NCBI RefSeq assembly: GCF_000341005.1 | Contig: NZ_ANBD01000071.1 | Location: forward strand, 1-39,120 | Direction: 5' to 3' | From: Nocardiopsis alkaliphila YIM 80379 | Lineage (GTDB): Bacteria > Actinomycetota > Actinomycetes > Streptosporangiales > Streptosporangiaceae | Length of the DNA: 39,120 nt | In this document: piece after piece, positions 24,466 to 32,060 of the stretch | Layout of the letters: every line of letters begins with the position of its first letter | Numbering within the stretch: the stretch's first letter is position 1 | The notes under the pieces: generated by a model | Database searches by the model: none | Told to the model about the DNA's origin: nothing | The model's input: only the letters and a program-made list of their open reading frames with translations | Position numbers and translations under genes: made by a program

Positions 24466-25086
24466 TCAGGGCCGGTCGAGCATCTCGCTGAGGCGGGCCA
24501 GGTCCTCCGTGGTATCGATGTCGTCAGGGCTGGCGACGTCGTCACAGGAAATCGAGGTCACCAGGTGGGAGTAGGCCCGCAGGAAGGGCCGTGCACCCAC
24601 ATCACGTTCGGCCATGGAATAGACCGTGGACCAGTGTTCACGGCCGAGCATCACGGGGTTGCGGGGGTTGCCGTGGTAGGTGGCCACGGCCGCCCGCGCT
24701 CCATGCTCATAGGCCTCCACCAGACGGCGGACGGCTTCGGGTGTGACCAAGGGCTGGTCGGCCAGAGCCACGAGAACGGCGTCGACACTGTCGGGCAGCG
24801 CGTCGATCCCCGCACGCACGGACGAACCCATGCCACTGGTCCAGTCGGGGTTGTGCACCGTCAAAACCCCGTCGACGATCGTGTCGGCCGCTCCCAGCAC
24901 CACCATGACGGGAGTACACCCTCCCTTGCTCAGGGTGCGCACCCCTCGGTCGACCAGACGTTCCCCTCCCACTTCGACGAGCGCCTTGGGACGGCCGAGT
25001 CTGCTTCCCGCACCGGCCGCCAACAGCAGACCCGCCACCAGGCCCGCACGCTCGGCTCCCCTGCCCTCCGCTTCCCCTGTAACCAT
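24466..25086 (-). CDS. MocA/MobA-like nucleotidyltransferase (molybdenum cofactor type)
   Basis: 206-aa NTP-transferase. The nucleotide-binding signature LLLAAGAGSRLGRPKAL (about 20-36) and the LADQPLVTPEAV and HGNPRNPVMLGREHW segments fit the MocA/MobA group, which attaches CMP or GMP to molybdopterin for xanthine dehydrogenase-type or CO dehydrogenase-type enzymes. The gene lies 125 bp downstream of an XdhC-family gene on the same strand, which supports a molybdo-hydroxylase maturation role. The molybdoenzyme itself is not in the window. The ATG start has no obvious ribosome binding site. Confidence 0.8.
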   Translation of the reverse strand: MVTGEAEGRGAERAGLVAGLLLAAGAGSRLGRPKALVEVGGERLVDRGVRTLSKGGCTPVMVVLGAADTIVDGVLTVHNPDWTSGMGSSVRAGIDALPDSVDAVLVALADQPLVTPEAVRRLVEAYEHGARAAVATYHGNPRNPVMLGREHWSTVYSMAERDVGARPFLRAYSHLVTSISCDDVASPDDIDTTEDLARLSEMLDRP

Positions 25087-25103
25087 GACGCGATGATGCC
25101 ACG

Positions 25104-25127
25104 GGCCGGCACCCCGGGTGGCCGGCC
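25104..25127 (-). terminator. Hairpin between xdhC and the mocA-like gene
   Basis: GGCCGGC (25104-25110) and GCCGGCC (25121-25127) pair with a 10-nt loop, immediately upstream of the mocA-like start. It may be a terminator or an intercistronic stability element. Confidence 0.4.
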
Positions 25128-25180
25128 TTGCCCAGACCGATATCGATTTTCAAGGCCGCGACCCAGAAGAACCCTCACGA

Positions 25181-25202
25181 TCAGGGCTTTTTCCGTCCCT
25201 GA
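25181..25202 (-). terminator. Weak stem-loop after xdhC
   Basis: TCAGGG (25181-25186) and CCCTGA (25197-25202) form a 6-bp stem about 10 nt after the xdhC stop codon on the minus strand. The loop is A-rich; there is no trailing T tract. Confidence 0.35.
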
Positions 25203-25211
25203 CGATTCGGT

Positions 25212-26378
25212 TCACTCCTGGGCATGACCGAATCCGGCCGGAACCAGGGGCGCGAAGGACACATCGCGATGGATGCGACCACTGGTCTCACGCAACGCTC
25301 GGCCGCTGCCACCCCACCGGGTCTGCACCAGTTCCGCGGCGATCGACACCGCGGTCTCCTCCGGAGTGCGCGCACCCAGGTCCAACCCGATCGGCGAATG
25401 CAGCCGCTTCAGTGCCTCCCGCGAAACCCCGGCCTCCCGCAGGCGTTCCAACCGGTCCTGGTGGGTACGCCGGGAACCCATCGCGCCGATGTACCCGGCC
25501 TCGGTGGCGAGTGCCCGTTTGAGCACCGGTACGTCGAACTTGGGATCATGGGTCAGCACACAGATCGCGGTGCGCCGATCGATCTGGTCGGCGATCTCGT
25601 CCAGGAAGACGTGCGGCCACTTGACCACCACCTCCTCCGCGGTGGGGAACCGCTTGGCGGTGGCGAAGACCGGACGTGCGTCGCACACCGTCACCCGGTA
25701 ACCCAGGTAGGTACCCAGGTCCGCCACGGCCGCGGCGAAGTCGATCGCGCCGAACACCAACATGCGCGGGGCCGGAGCGAACGACTGCACGAACACCTCC
25801 AACTCGTCACCGCGCCGCTGGCCGTCCACGCCATAGTGCAGCAGCCCCGTGCTTCCTTGGGCGAGCATGCCGCGCACGTCGTCGTCCAGGGCGGCGGCCA
25901 GGCGCTCCCCACCCGTACCCAGATCACCCTCGGCGCTCTCGGGCCAGACCACACGACGCCGCCCCATCCTGTCCGCGTCCGAGGGGTCGGACACGATGGT
26001 GGCCACCGCCACCGGCTGGTGCTCGTCGATGGCGCCCAGCACCGCGCCCAACTGTGGGAAGGTCTCCCGCGAGATCCGCTCCACGAACATGTGCAGGGTG
26101 CCGCCACAGGTCAGACCCACGCTGAAGGCGTCGTCATCGCTGACTCCGTAGGTACGCCGCGCCGGAACCCCGGTCCGGATGACCTCCAGGGCCTCCTCGT
26201 AGACCGCGCCCTCCACGCAGCCACCGGACACGCTCCCGGTCACCTCACCGGAGTCCTCCACCAGCATGGCCGCTCCGGCGTCCCGAGGCGCGCTCTTGTA
26301 AGTGTCGATGACCGTGGCCAAAGCGAACGTCTCACCCGAGGTGTACAGCTCGGACACGGTCGCTCGGATATCACGCAC
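25212..26378 (-). CDS. XdhC/CoxI-family molybdenum cofactor insertion protein
   Basis: 388-aa protein of the XdhC/CoxI family, which binds sulfurated molybdenum cofactor and inserts it into xanthine dehydrogenase-like enzymes. The N-terminal domain has GSVSGGCVEGAVY (Cys54) and LTCGGTLHMFVE. The C-terminal Rossmann-like domain has MLVFGAIDFAAAVADLGTYL, then CVLTHDPKFDVPVLKRAL, GYIGAMGSRRTHQDR and SPIGLDLGARTPEETAVSI, all typical of the family. Starts at GTG. Paired with a MocA-like gene downstream; no catalytic molybdoenzyme subunits are present here. Confidence 0.9.
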   Translation of the reverse strand: MRDIRATVSELYTSGETFALATVIDTYKSAPRDAGAAMLVEDSGEVTGSVSGGCVEGAVYEEALEVIRTGVPARRTYGVSDDDAFSVGLTCGGTLHMFVERISRETFPQLGAVLGAIDEHQPVAVATIVSDPSDADRMGRRRVVWPESAEGDLGTGGERLAAALDDDVRGMLAQGSTGLLHYGVDGQRRGDELEVFVQSFAPAPRMLVFGAIDFAAAVADLGTYLGYRVTVCDARPVFATAKRFPTAEEVVVKWPHVFLDEIADQIDRRTAICVLTHDPKFDVPVLKRALATEAGYIGAMGSRRTHQDRLERLREAGVSREALKRLHSPIGLDLGARTPEETAVSIAAELVQTRWGGSGRALRETSGRIHRDVSFAPLVPAGFGHAQE

Positions 26379-26468
26379 GTGGCACCTCTTCTCAGAATCC
26401 CTTGTGGCGGGCCTCTCCCGACACCCACAGGGCTCGGTACCAACCTATGTGCCCCACACAACACGCAA

Positions 26469-26499
26469 GAGCCCCCGTCCCGCCAGGAAACGAGGGCTC
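26469..26499 (-). terminator. Terminator of the riboflavin operon
   Basis: GAGCCCCCGT (26469-26478) and ACGAGGGCTC (26490-26499) pair at 9 of 10 positions with an 11-nt loop, 50 nt after the stop of the last operon gene. Confidence 0.65.
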
Positions 26500-26548
26500 G
26501 ATTCGGTTGCGTCCACGAACACGCCAGGTCACGGTCGGTCGAGAAAGG

Positions 26549-27043
26549 TCACTCGGGCCGTTCCGGCTCGGAGCCCTCGCCCCGGCTCAGCATGGCCCGG
26601 AACTCCTCCAGGGAGCGTTGGGCCGACTCCCCGTCGGTGCTCTGGATCCCCATCACCGGCAGCGCGGTCCCGTCGGACAGGTCCAGGCACGGCCAGGGTT
26701 CCCCCACCGGCATGCGGATGTCCAACACCTCCGGCCAGGCCAGGTAATGGGTCCGGATGCCGTTGATGACGATCACGTTCTTCTCGGTGGCGATCAGCCT
26801 CGGTCGACCCAGCATGTGCAGCCCACCGGCGACGGCCAATCCCAGTCCCACGATCAGCAACCGGTCCAACAGGCGCCAATCGGCGGGCATGATCACCGCC
26901 ATCACCACCATGGTCACCACGATCAGCAACCCCAGACCGTAGGCGACCCACCGCACCACCCGAGGTCGCCAGGTCCTCGGCAACTCCGGTCGTTTCGACG
27001 CCTCGTCCACAGCCTGTTCCTTCGTCCGCACCAACTGCTCCAT
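26549..27043 (-). CDS. PH-domain membrane protein
   Basis: 164-aa protein with two transmembrane helices (about 32-50 and 58-78) followed by a bacterial PH-like domain: RLIATEKNVIVINGIRTHYLAWPEV, then LDLSDGTALPVMGIQ. The same architecture is found at the end of actinobacterial riboflavin operons. It lies 62 bp downstream of ribH on the same strand and before the operon terminator. Role unknown; a membrane-associated regulatory or transport-accessory role in flavin supply would be speculation. Confidence 0.75.
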   Translation of the reverse strand: MEQLVRTKEQAVDEASKRPELPRTWRPRVVRWVAYGLGLLIVVTMVVMAVIMPADWRLLDRLLIVGLGLAVAGGLHMLGRPRLIATEKNVIVINGIRTHYLAWPEVLDIRMPVGEPWPCLDLSDGTALPVMGIQSTDGESAQRSLEEFRAMLSRGEGSEPERPE

Positions 27044-27105
27044 CCGTGTTCACACGGTCCTCAAGCCACCCGGTTCGCGGCGCGCACCGTGCAGGAGGAT
27101 GTACG

Positions 27106-27579
27106 TCAGCGGCGCAGCCCACGCAGGACCACCGCCGTGTCCAAGGCGGCCAGCGCGGCCTCGGCGCCCTTGTTCTCCACGCTCCCAGGCAGGCCGGCGC
27201 GGTCACGCGCCTGTTCAAGGGTGTCACACGTGAGCACACCGTTGCCCACGGGGGTGGATTCACGCAACGCCACCTCGGTCAGCCCGTGGGTGACCGATCG
27301 GCACACGTAGTCGAAATGCGGCGTGCCCCCACGGATGACGGCCCCCAACGCGATCACCGCGTCGTACCGTCGGGCCAACTCCTGGGCCACCACCGGGATC
27401 TCCACCGCCCCGGCCACCTTGACCACCACCGGGGTGAGGACCCCCGATGCCTTGACCACCTCCAACGCGTTGGCGAGCATCGGCTCCACGATCGGGGCGT
27501 TCCACCGGGTGGCGACGAGGCCCACCGAGAGCCCTCCGGCATCGACGCTCTCCTGCTCCGGGCGTCCCGTACCGCTCAT
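27106..27579 (-). CDS. ribH: 6,7-dimethyl-8-ribityllumazine synthase
   Basis: 157-aa lumazine synthase, condensing DHBP with the ribitylaminouracil to give the riboflavin precursor. Family blocks are VGLVATRWNAPIVEPML, VAGAVEIPVVAQELA, ALGAVIRGGTPHFDYVC (with the phosphate-binding and catalytic region) and NGVLTCDTLEQARDRAG. The ATG at 27579 is preferred over an upstream TTG because GGAAAGG precedes it. Third enzyme gene in the ribE-ribBA-ribH order. Confidence 0.95.
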   Translation of the reverse strand: MSGTGRPEQESVDAGGLSVGLVATRWNAPIVEPMLANALEVVKASGVLTPVVVKVAGAVEIPVVAQELARRYDAVIALGAVIRGGTPHFDYVCRSVTHGLTEVALRESTPVGNGVLTCDTLEQARDRAGLPGSVENKGAEAALAALDTAVVLRGLRR

Positions 27580-27645
27580 GTCCGGCCTTTCCAAGAAATC
27601 GACGAGATGTGCGCTGTGGGCGGCGGAGTGAGCCGCGGCTCCTCG

Positions 27646-28932
27646 CTAACGAAGGGCATCGTCCAGGTCGTGGCCCATACGGTCCCGCTTGGTCAGCAGA
27701 TAGGAGAGGTTGTCCTCGGTGACGAACGTGGGCATGGCCACACGCTCGTTCACTCGCACCCCGTGCTGTTCCAAGGCCTCGGCCTTGACCGGGTTGTTGG
27801 TCAACAACCGCACCGAGGACACCCCCAGGTCCGTGAGGATCTGCGCGCCCGCACCGAATTCGCGTGCGTCGGCGGGCAGGCCCAACTTCAGGTTGGCGTC
27901 GACGGTGTCCTCGCCCCGGTCTTGGAGACTGTAGGCGCTCAACTTGTGCAGCAGGCCGATCCCTCGGCCCTCGTGCCCACCCAGGTAGACCACCACGCCC
28001 CGGCCGGCCTTGGCGATGTCGGCCATGGCGGCGTCCAGCTGGGCTCCGCAGTCGCACCGGTGCGAACCGAACGCGTCACCGGTCAGACACTCCGAGTGCA
28101 GACGGGCCAAGACGTCGGTGCCGTCGGTCAGGTCGCCGTACACCAGGGCGACGTGCTCCGCGCCGTCCGTGGTCCCCCTGTACCCGACCGCCCGCCACTC
28201 ACCGTGCCGGTTGGGCATACGGGTCTGGACCATACGGCTGACCAGCGGCGGCGTGGCCTGTTGGGCGGTCAGGGTCTGGCCCAAGGCGAGGCGATGGGCC
28301 GCCAGCTGCTCCACCGAGACGAGTCTGAGGCCGTGTTCGTCGGCGAACCGGCGCAACTGTGGCAGACGGGCCATGGTGCCGTCGTCGTTGACCACCTCGG
28401 CCAAGACCCCGGCGGGACGCAGACCCGCCAGCCGGGCGAAGTCCACCGAGGCCTCGGTGTGCCCACGCCTGGCCAGTACGCCTCCCGGCCGAGCCCGCAA
28501 CGGCAGGATGTGACCGGGGCGCACGAAGTCGGTTGGGGCGCTCTCGGCCGCGGCCAGCAACCGGATGGTGCGGCTCCGGTCCGCAGCGGAGATCCCGGTG
28601 CTCACACCTTCCCGGGCGTCGACGGTGACCGTGTAGGCGGTACGCAGGCTCTCCTCGTTGCGCGCGGTCATCAGTGGCAGGTCGAGACGGTCCAGGTCCT
28701 CGCCCTCCATGGGCACGCACACCACTCCGGAGGTGTAGCGGATCATGAACGCCAACAGAGCGGGGGTGGCCAGTTCCGCGGCGAAGATGATGTCGCCCTC
28801 GTTCTCACGGTCCTCGTCGTCCACCACCACGATGGCCCGACCAGCGGCGAAATCGGCGATGGCGTCCTCGATCGGGTCGAGGACCACGGCCTGCTCGGTG
28901 TCGGCGGCCGGAGTGGTTTCGGTGACGGTCAT
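27646..28932 (-). CDS. ribBA: Bifunctional 3,4-DHBP synthase / GTP cyclohydrolase II
   Basis: 428-aa fusion. The N-terminal DHBP synthase domain (about 1-210) has the acidic [10 protein letters not shown] (38-47) and the [16 protein letters not shown] region. The C-terminal GTP cyclohydrolase II domain holds the zinc cysteines at 282, 293 and 295 ([16 protein letters not shown]), the EGRGIGL catalytic segment, and [14 protein letters not shown]. Both halves look catalytically intact. It provides both precursors for lumazine synthase. The gap to ribE is 39 bp, within a single operon under the FMN riboswitch. Confidence 0.95.
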   Translation of the reverse strand: MTVTETTPAADTEQAVVLDPIEDAIADFAAGRAIVVVDDEDRENEGDIIFAAELATPALLAFMIRYTSGVVCVPMEGEDLDRLDLPLMTARNEESLRTAYTVTVDAREGVSTGISAADRSRTIRLLAAAESAPTDFVRPGHILPLRARPGGVLARRGHTEASVDFARLAGLRPAGVLAEVVNDDGTMARLPQLRRFADEHGLRLVSVEQLAAHRLALGQTLTAQQATPPLVSRMVQTRMPNRHGEWRAVGYRGTTDGAEHVALVYGDLTDGTDVLARLHSECLTGDAFGSHRCDCGAQLDAAMADIAKAGRGVVVYLGGHEGRGIGLLHKLSAYSLQDRGEDTVDANLKLGLPADAREFGAGAQILTDLGVSSVRLLTNNPVKAEALEQHGVRVNERVAMPTFVTEDNLSYLLTKRDRMGHDLDDALR

Positions 28933-28971
28933 TCCCGCTCCCTGAAGATACGTCGGTGGTGAGGTGGTGTC

Positions 28972-29622
28972 CTAGACGTGGGCTCGGACCGGAGCCTCGT
29001 TCCGGGACCGGGCGACGGCGGTGATGCGCTCCACGTACTTGGCGATGACGTCCACCTCGATGTTCACGGTGGCGCCCACGGTCAAGCCGCCCAGGTTGGT
29101 GGCCTCCAGGGTGGCCGGAATGAGGCTGACCTCGAAGTACTCCTGCGCGGCGCCGGGCGCGCTGACGGCGGAGACGGTGAGGCTGGTGCCGTCCACGGTG
29201 ATGGAACCCTTCTCCACCACGTACGGGGAGAGTTCCGGGGCCATGGCGAAACGTAGAACGTCCCATTTGTCTGCGGGGTCCCGGGAAAGCAGGCGAGCGG
29301 TGCCGTCCACGTGTCCTTGGACGATGTGACCGCCCAGGCGACCGTCCACGCGGGCGGCACGCTCCAGGTTCACCGGCGCGCCGGGGGCCAGGGAACCCAA
29401 CGAGGAGCGGTCCAGGGACTCCTTCATCACGTCGGCGGTGAAGGTGCCCTCTCCGAGTTCGACGACGGTCAGGCACACACCGTTGACCGCGATGGAGTCG
29501 CCATGGTGGGCGTCGGAGGCGACCAGGGGGCCGCGCACGGTGAGCAGCGCGGCCTCGCCGGTGTTTCCGGCCGCCCGGAGGGAGATGACCTCGCCGAGCT
29601 CTTCCACGATTCCGGTGAACAC
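28972..29622 (-). CDS. ribE: Riboflavin synthase, alpha subunit
   Basis: 216-aa riboflavin synthase with the characteristic two tandem lumazine-binding domains: MFTGIVEELGEV opens the first and GGHIVQGHVDGTARLL the second. Other conserved pieces are NGVCLTVVE in domain 1 and DGTSLTVS in domain 2. It dismutates two lumazines to riboflavin. The GTG start is the first gene after the FMN riboswitch. No ribD is in the operon. Confidence 0.95.
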   Translation of the reverse strand: MFTGIVEELGEVISLRAAGNTGEAALLTVRGPLVASDAHHGDSIAVNGVCLTVVELGEGTFTADVMKESLDRSSLGSLAPGAPVNLERAARVDGRLGGHIVQGHVDGTARLLSRDPADKWDVLRFAMAPELSPYVVEKGSITVDGTSLTVSAVSAPGAAQEYFEVSLIPATLEATNLGGLTVGATVNIEVDVIAKYVERITAVARSRNEAPVRAHV

Positions 29623-29741
29623 GCCCTACGTCCCTTCGCCTGTGCGGCTCCGGGGAAAAGGGTGTGGAGAAACGGGTCCACGACAAGGTCGGGACGAACG
29701 GATACGCCGGTGGGCGTGCGCGCTCGAAACCGTCCCAACGC

Positions 29742-29872
29742 GCACTGCCTCCCATCCGGACTTTAACCGTCGGTACCGGAATTCCACCGGTTCAACCGGC
29801 CGATGGATTCGGCCGGGTCGCGGACTATCACCGCCGGTTCGGACTTTCACCGACCCCGGAGCACGCGTTCGA
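29742..29872 (-). promoter_or_regulatory. FMN riboswitch (RFN element)
   Basis: On the minus strand the RFN core is nearly complete: GGTCGGTGAAAGTCC, then ACCGGCGGTGATAGTCCGCG, a variable P3-P4 stem-loop, GGTGGAATTCCGGTACCGA, and CGGTTAAAGTCCGGATGGGA followed by GGCAG. These are the conserved loops of the FMN aptamer. It ends about 120 nt before ribE, with room for an expression platform. FMN binding should lower ribE-ribBA-ribH expression by termination or start-site masking; which one I cannot tell. Confidence 0.93.
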
Positions 29873-29886
29873 TCTGAACGGTTCCG

Positions 29887-29892
29887 ATTCTA
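29887..29892 (-). promoter_or_regulatory. Candidate -10 of the riboflavin operon
   Basis: TAGAAT on the minus strand lies just upstream of the FMN riboswitch, so transcription would start near its 5' edge. The -35 region would fall in or next to the end of the PAP2 gene and has no clear hexamer. Confidence 0.45.
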
Positions 29893-29912
29893 ACCCCTCG
29901 TCGAGCAACCGC

Positions 29913-30953
29913 CTAGACGCTGTGACCGGTCTCACGGGCACCGGTGGGGCCCACCTCTTGCGCCGAGGCGGCCAGACCACTGCGGACGAACATCCTCGGC
30001 GCACCATAGGTGGCCCAGAACGCCATCCCCGCGTAGGTCACGAAGGAGAGCAGGGCGGCGGCCATCCCGGTCGGTTCACCGAACAGGACCTCCTCCAAGA
30101 CCATGATGAGCACGACGACCGAGATGCCCAGGGCGAAACGCGCCACTCGAGCGGTGACGGTGCCCTCGGCGCTGTACCAACCCCGCCGGTACAGCAGGGT
30201 GAAGCCGAACACCCCGCCCAGGAGACCACCGCAGGCCGTGTAGAGGCCGGCCAGGGAACTTCCGGCCGGATCCGCGGAGGTGGCCCCGATCCACTCCGTG
30301 TGCGGAACCACCCAGTCGCCCCGAGCACCGTACTGCCAGGCCGTGATGAGCAGGCAAGGCACCAGCGTGGCCACCAGTAGGTAGGACACCCAGCGGCCGG
30401 TGGCCAACGACCGCCACCAGAGGAGCACGCGATCCTCGTAGCGCAGCACCAGCCAAAGGATCAGAGCGCCCACAGCCAACCCGGCCAGGACGTCGCTGAA
30501 GAAGTGGACACCCAGGTAGACGCGGGAGAAGGCGACCAGGAGGATGACGGCTCCGGCCGCCCAGATCAGGCCCTGCCGGCCCGTTCTGAGACCCAGATAG
30601 CCCCAGGCGACCATGGCCGCTTGGCTGTGCCCGGAGGGCATACCGAAACTTCCGTGGTGGTGGTGGCCGGTGACCTGGGCGTCGAACCAGTAGGGGCGCG
30701 GTGTGTAGGACACCGACTTGAGCAGACCGTTGACCGCGCCGGAGGCGATGACCGCGACGAACAGTCGGGCGCCCGTTCCCGCGTGCACACTCCAAAAGAC
30801 GGCGGCCAAGAGGACGATGATGAGGCCCTGCGAGCCCAGATGGGTGATCGCCCCCAAGGGGTGGGCCAACCAGTCACCCGCGCCCTGCAACCAGCGGATC
30901 GCGGTGCTCTCCGCTTCCCAGAGGGCGTCCATGGCCAGATACTCGGAGTTCAC
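29913..30953 (-). CDS. PAP2-family membrane phosphatase
   Basis: 346-aa polytopic protein of the phosphatidic acid phosphatase 2 family. All three motifs are there: K-x6-RP in KSVSYTPRPYW, PSGH in GMPSGHSQAA and SR-x5-H-x3-D in SRVYLGVHFFSD. About eight or nine helices are predicted, more than in minimal PAP2 enzymes. Likely substrates are lipid pyrophosphates such as undecaprenyl pyrophosphate or phosphatidate. The GTG start has GGAGAG 5 nt upstream. A HHHH run lies in the loop before PSGH. It is transcribed alone, downstream of rpe. Confidence 0.88.
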   Translation of the reverse strand: MNSEYLAMDALWEAESTAIRWLQGAGDWLAHPLGAITHLGSQGLIIVLLAAVFWSVHAGTGARLFVAVIASGAVNGLLKSVSYTPRPYWFDAQVTGHHHHGSFGMPSGHSQAAMVAWGYLGLRTGRQGLIWAAGAVILLVAFSRVYLGVHFFSDVLAGLAVGALILWLVLRYEDRVLLWWRSLATGRWVSYLLVATLVPCLLITAWQYGARGDWVVPHTEWIGATSADPAGSSLAGLYTACGGLLGGVFGFTLLYRRGWYSAEGTVTARVARFALGISVVVLIMVLEEVLFGEPTGMAAALLSFVTYAGMAFWATYGAPRMFVRSGLAASAQEVGPTGARETGHSV

Positions 30954-31181
30954 GCGTACTCTCCACGGGTCCGCGCCTGGCAACGCGCTCACGCCGCGCC
31001 GCTCCCCCGGACGCACGGAGGGTCGTGCAGGGGAAGACGGAGCCGCGACCAAGCGAAATCTACGACTACCGCGGGAAGCATAGGCACCATCGGTCCTCGG
31101 TGACCAGGCCCACGGGGACGACGCACCGGGATCGTTATGGGAAGACTCGTTCGGGAGGGCGTCCCGGACGGGGAAGGGGGC

Positions 31182-31226
31182 GGGGCGCGGCCGCACCGGG
31201 GTGGTGGGTGCGGGCGGCCGCGCCCC
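31182..31226 (-). terminator. Terminator after rpe
   Basis: GGGGCGCGGCCGC (31182-31194) and GCGGCCGCGCCCC (31214-31226) form a perfect 13-bp stem with a 19-nt loop, about 20 nt downstream of the rpe stop. It should isolate rpe from the PAP2 gene. Confidence 0.75.
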
Positions 31227-31247
31227 TTTCGGAGATGGTCTTGAGTG

Positions 31248-31916
31248 TCAGTCCCTGCCGCCGGCCCTACGGGCCTGCGCGCGCAGTGACTCGATCGCGC
31301 CTGCGGGGTCCTGGGCCCCGTAGACGGCCGATCCGGCGACGAAGACGTCGGCGCCGGCCTCGGCGGCCCGCTCGATCGTCTCGTCGCTGACCCCACCGTC
31401 CACCTGGAGCCAGACGGAGGCGTCCCTGTCGTCCAGCATCTCACGTGCGCGACGGATTTTGGGCAGGACCAGGTCAAGGAACTTCTGTCCACCGAAGCCC
31501 GGCTCGACGGTCATGAGCAACAGCATGTCCATCTCGCCGATGAGGTCGGCGTAGGGTTCGACCGGTTCGGCGGGGTTGAGGGCCAGTCCGGCGCGGGAGC
31601 CCTGCTTGCGGATCTCCCGCAGGGTACGCACGGGTGCGTTGGCGGCCTTGGCGTGAATGGTGACGCTGCCCGCCCCGGCCTCTGCGTAGGCGGGTGCCCA
31701 GCGGTCGGGGTCCTCGATCATCAGGTGGCAGTCCAGGGGCGTGGAGGTCGCCTTGAGCAGGGATTCCACGACAGGCAGGCCCAGCGTCAGGTTGGGAACG
31801 AAGTGTCCGTCCATGACGTCGACGTGCAGCCAGTCCGCGGTCGGCACGGCGGCGGCCTCGTCGGCCAAGTGCGCGAAGTCCGCACTCAGGATGCTGGGAG
31901 AGATCTGAATTGCCAC
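31248..31916 (-). CDS. rpe: Ribulose-phosphate 3-epimerase
   Basis: 222-aa TIM-barrel enzyme interconverting ribulose-5-P and xylulose-5-P in the pentose phosphate pathway; ribulose-5-P also feeds RibBA. Family signatures are [25 protein letters not shown] (metal Asp and His), [11 protein letters not shown] (metal His) and [12 protein letters not shown]. The GTG at 31916 gives the family-typical start AIQISPSIL. No Shine-Dalgarno is seen, and a -10-like TATACA ends 8 nt before the start, so the mRNA may be leaderless. Confidence 0.95.
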   Translation of the reverse strand: MAIQISPSILSADFAHLADEAAAVPTADWLHVDVMDGHFVPNLTLGLPVVESLLKATSTPLDCHLMIEDPDRWAPAYAEAGAGSVTIHAKAANAPVRTLREIRKQGSRAGLALNPAEPVEPYADLIGEMDMLLLMTVEPGFGGQKFLDLVLPKIRRAREMLDDRDASVWLQVDGGVSDETIERAAEAGADVFVAGSAVYGAQDPAGAIESLRAQARRAGGRD

Positions 31917-31924
31917 GTCAGCAG

Positions 31925-31994
31925 TGTATACAGCTTTGATCGGCCGCAGATCCACCCCCACCGATTCGACACCTTTACGGGGTAGATCTGTATA
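31925..31994 (-). promoter_or_regulatory. rpe promoter region with spaced inverted TATACAG repeats
   Basis: TATACA on the minus strand (31930-31925) is a good -10 placed so that transcription would begin at or next to the rpe GTG. TATACAG (31927-31933) is repeated inverted as CTGTATA (31988-31994), 54 bp apart. No -35 match is seen. Confidence 0.4.
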
Positions 31995-32060
31995 TGTCCG
32001 ATTTAACCCGCGCCGTGGATCGATGCGGGTCCAAGCGGCGGTTCGAAACGACCCCTCGGG

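Noticed and set aside
25224..26747. 507-codon plus-strand frame opposite xdhC
   Set aside because: Antisense shadow of an unambiguous XdhC-family gene.
27046..28962. 638-codon plus-strand frame opposite ribH and ribBA
   Set aside because: Antisense shadow; both enzymes on the minus strand are complete.
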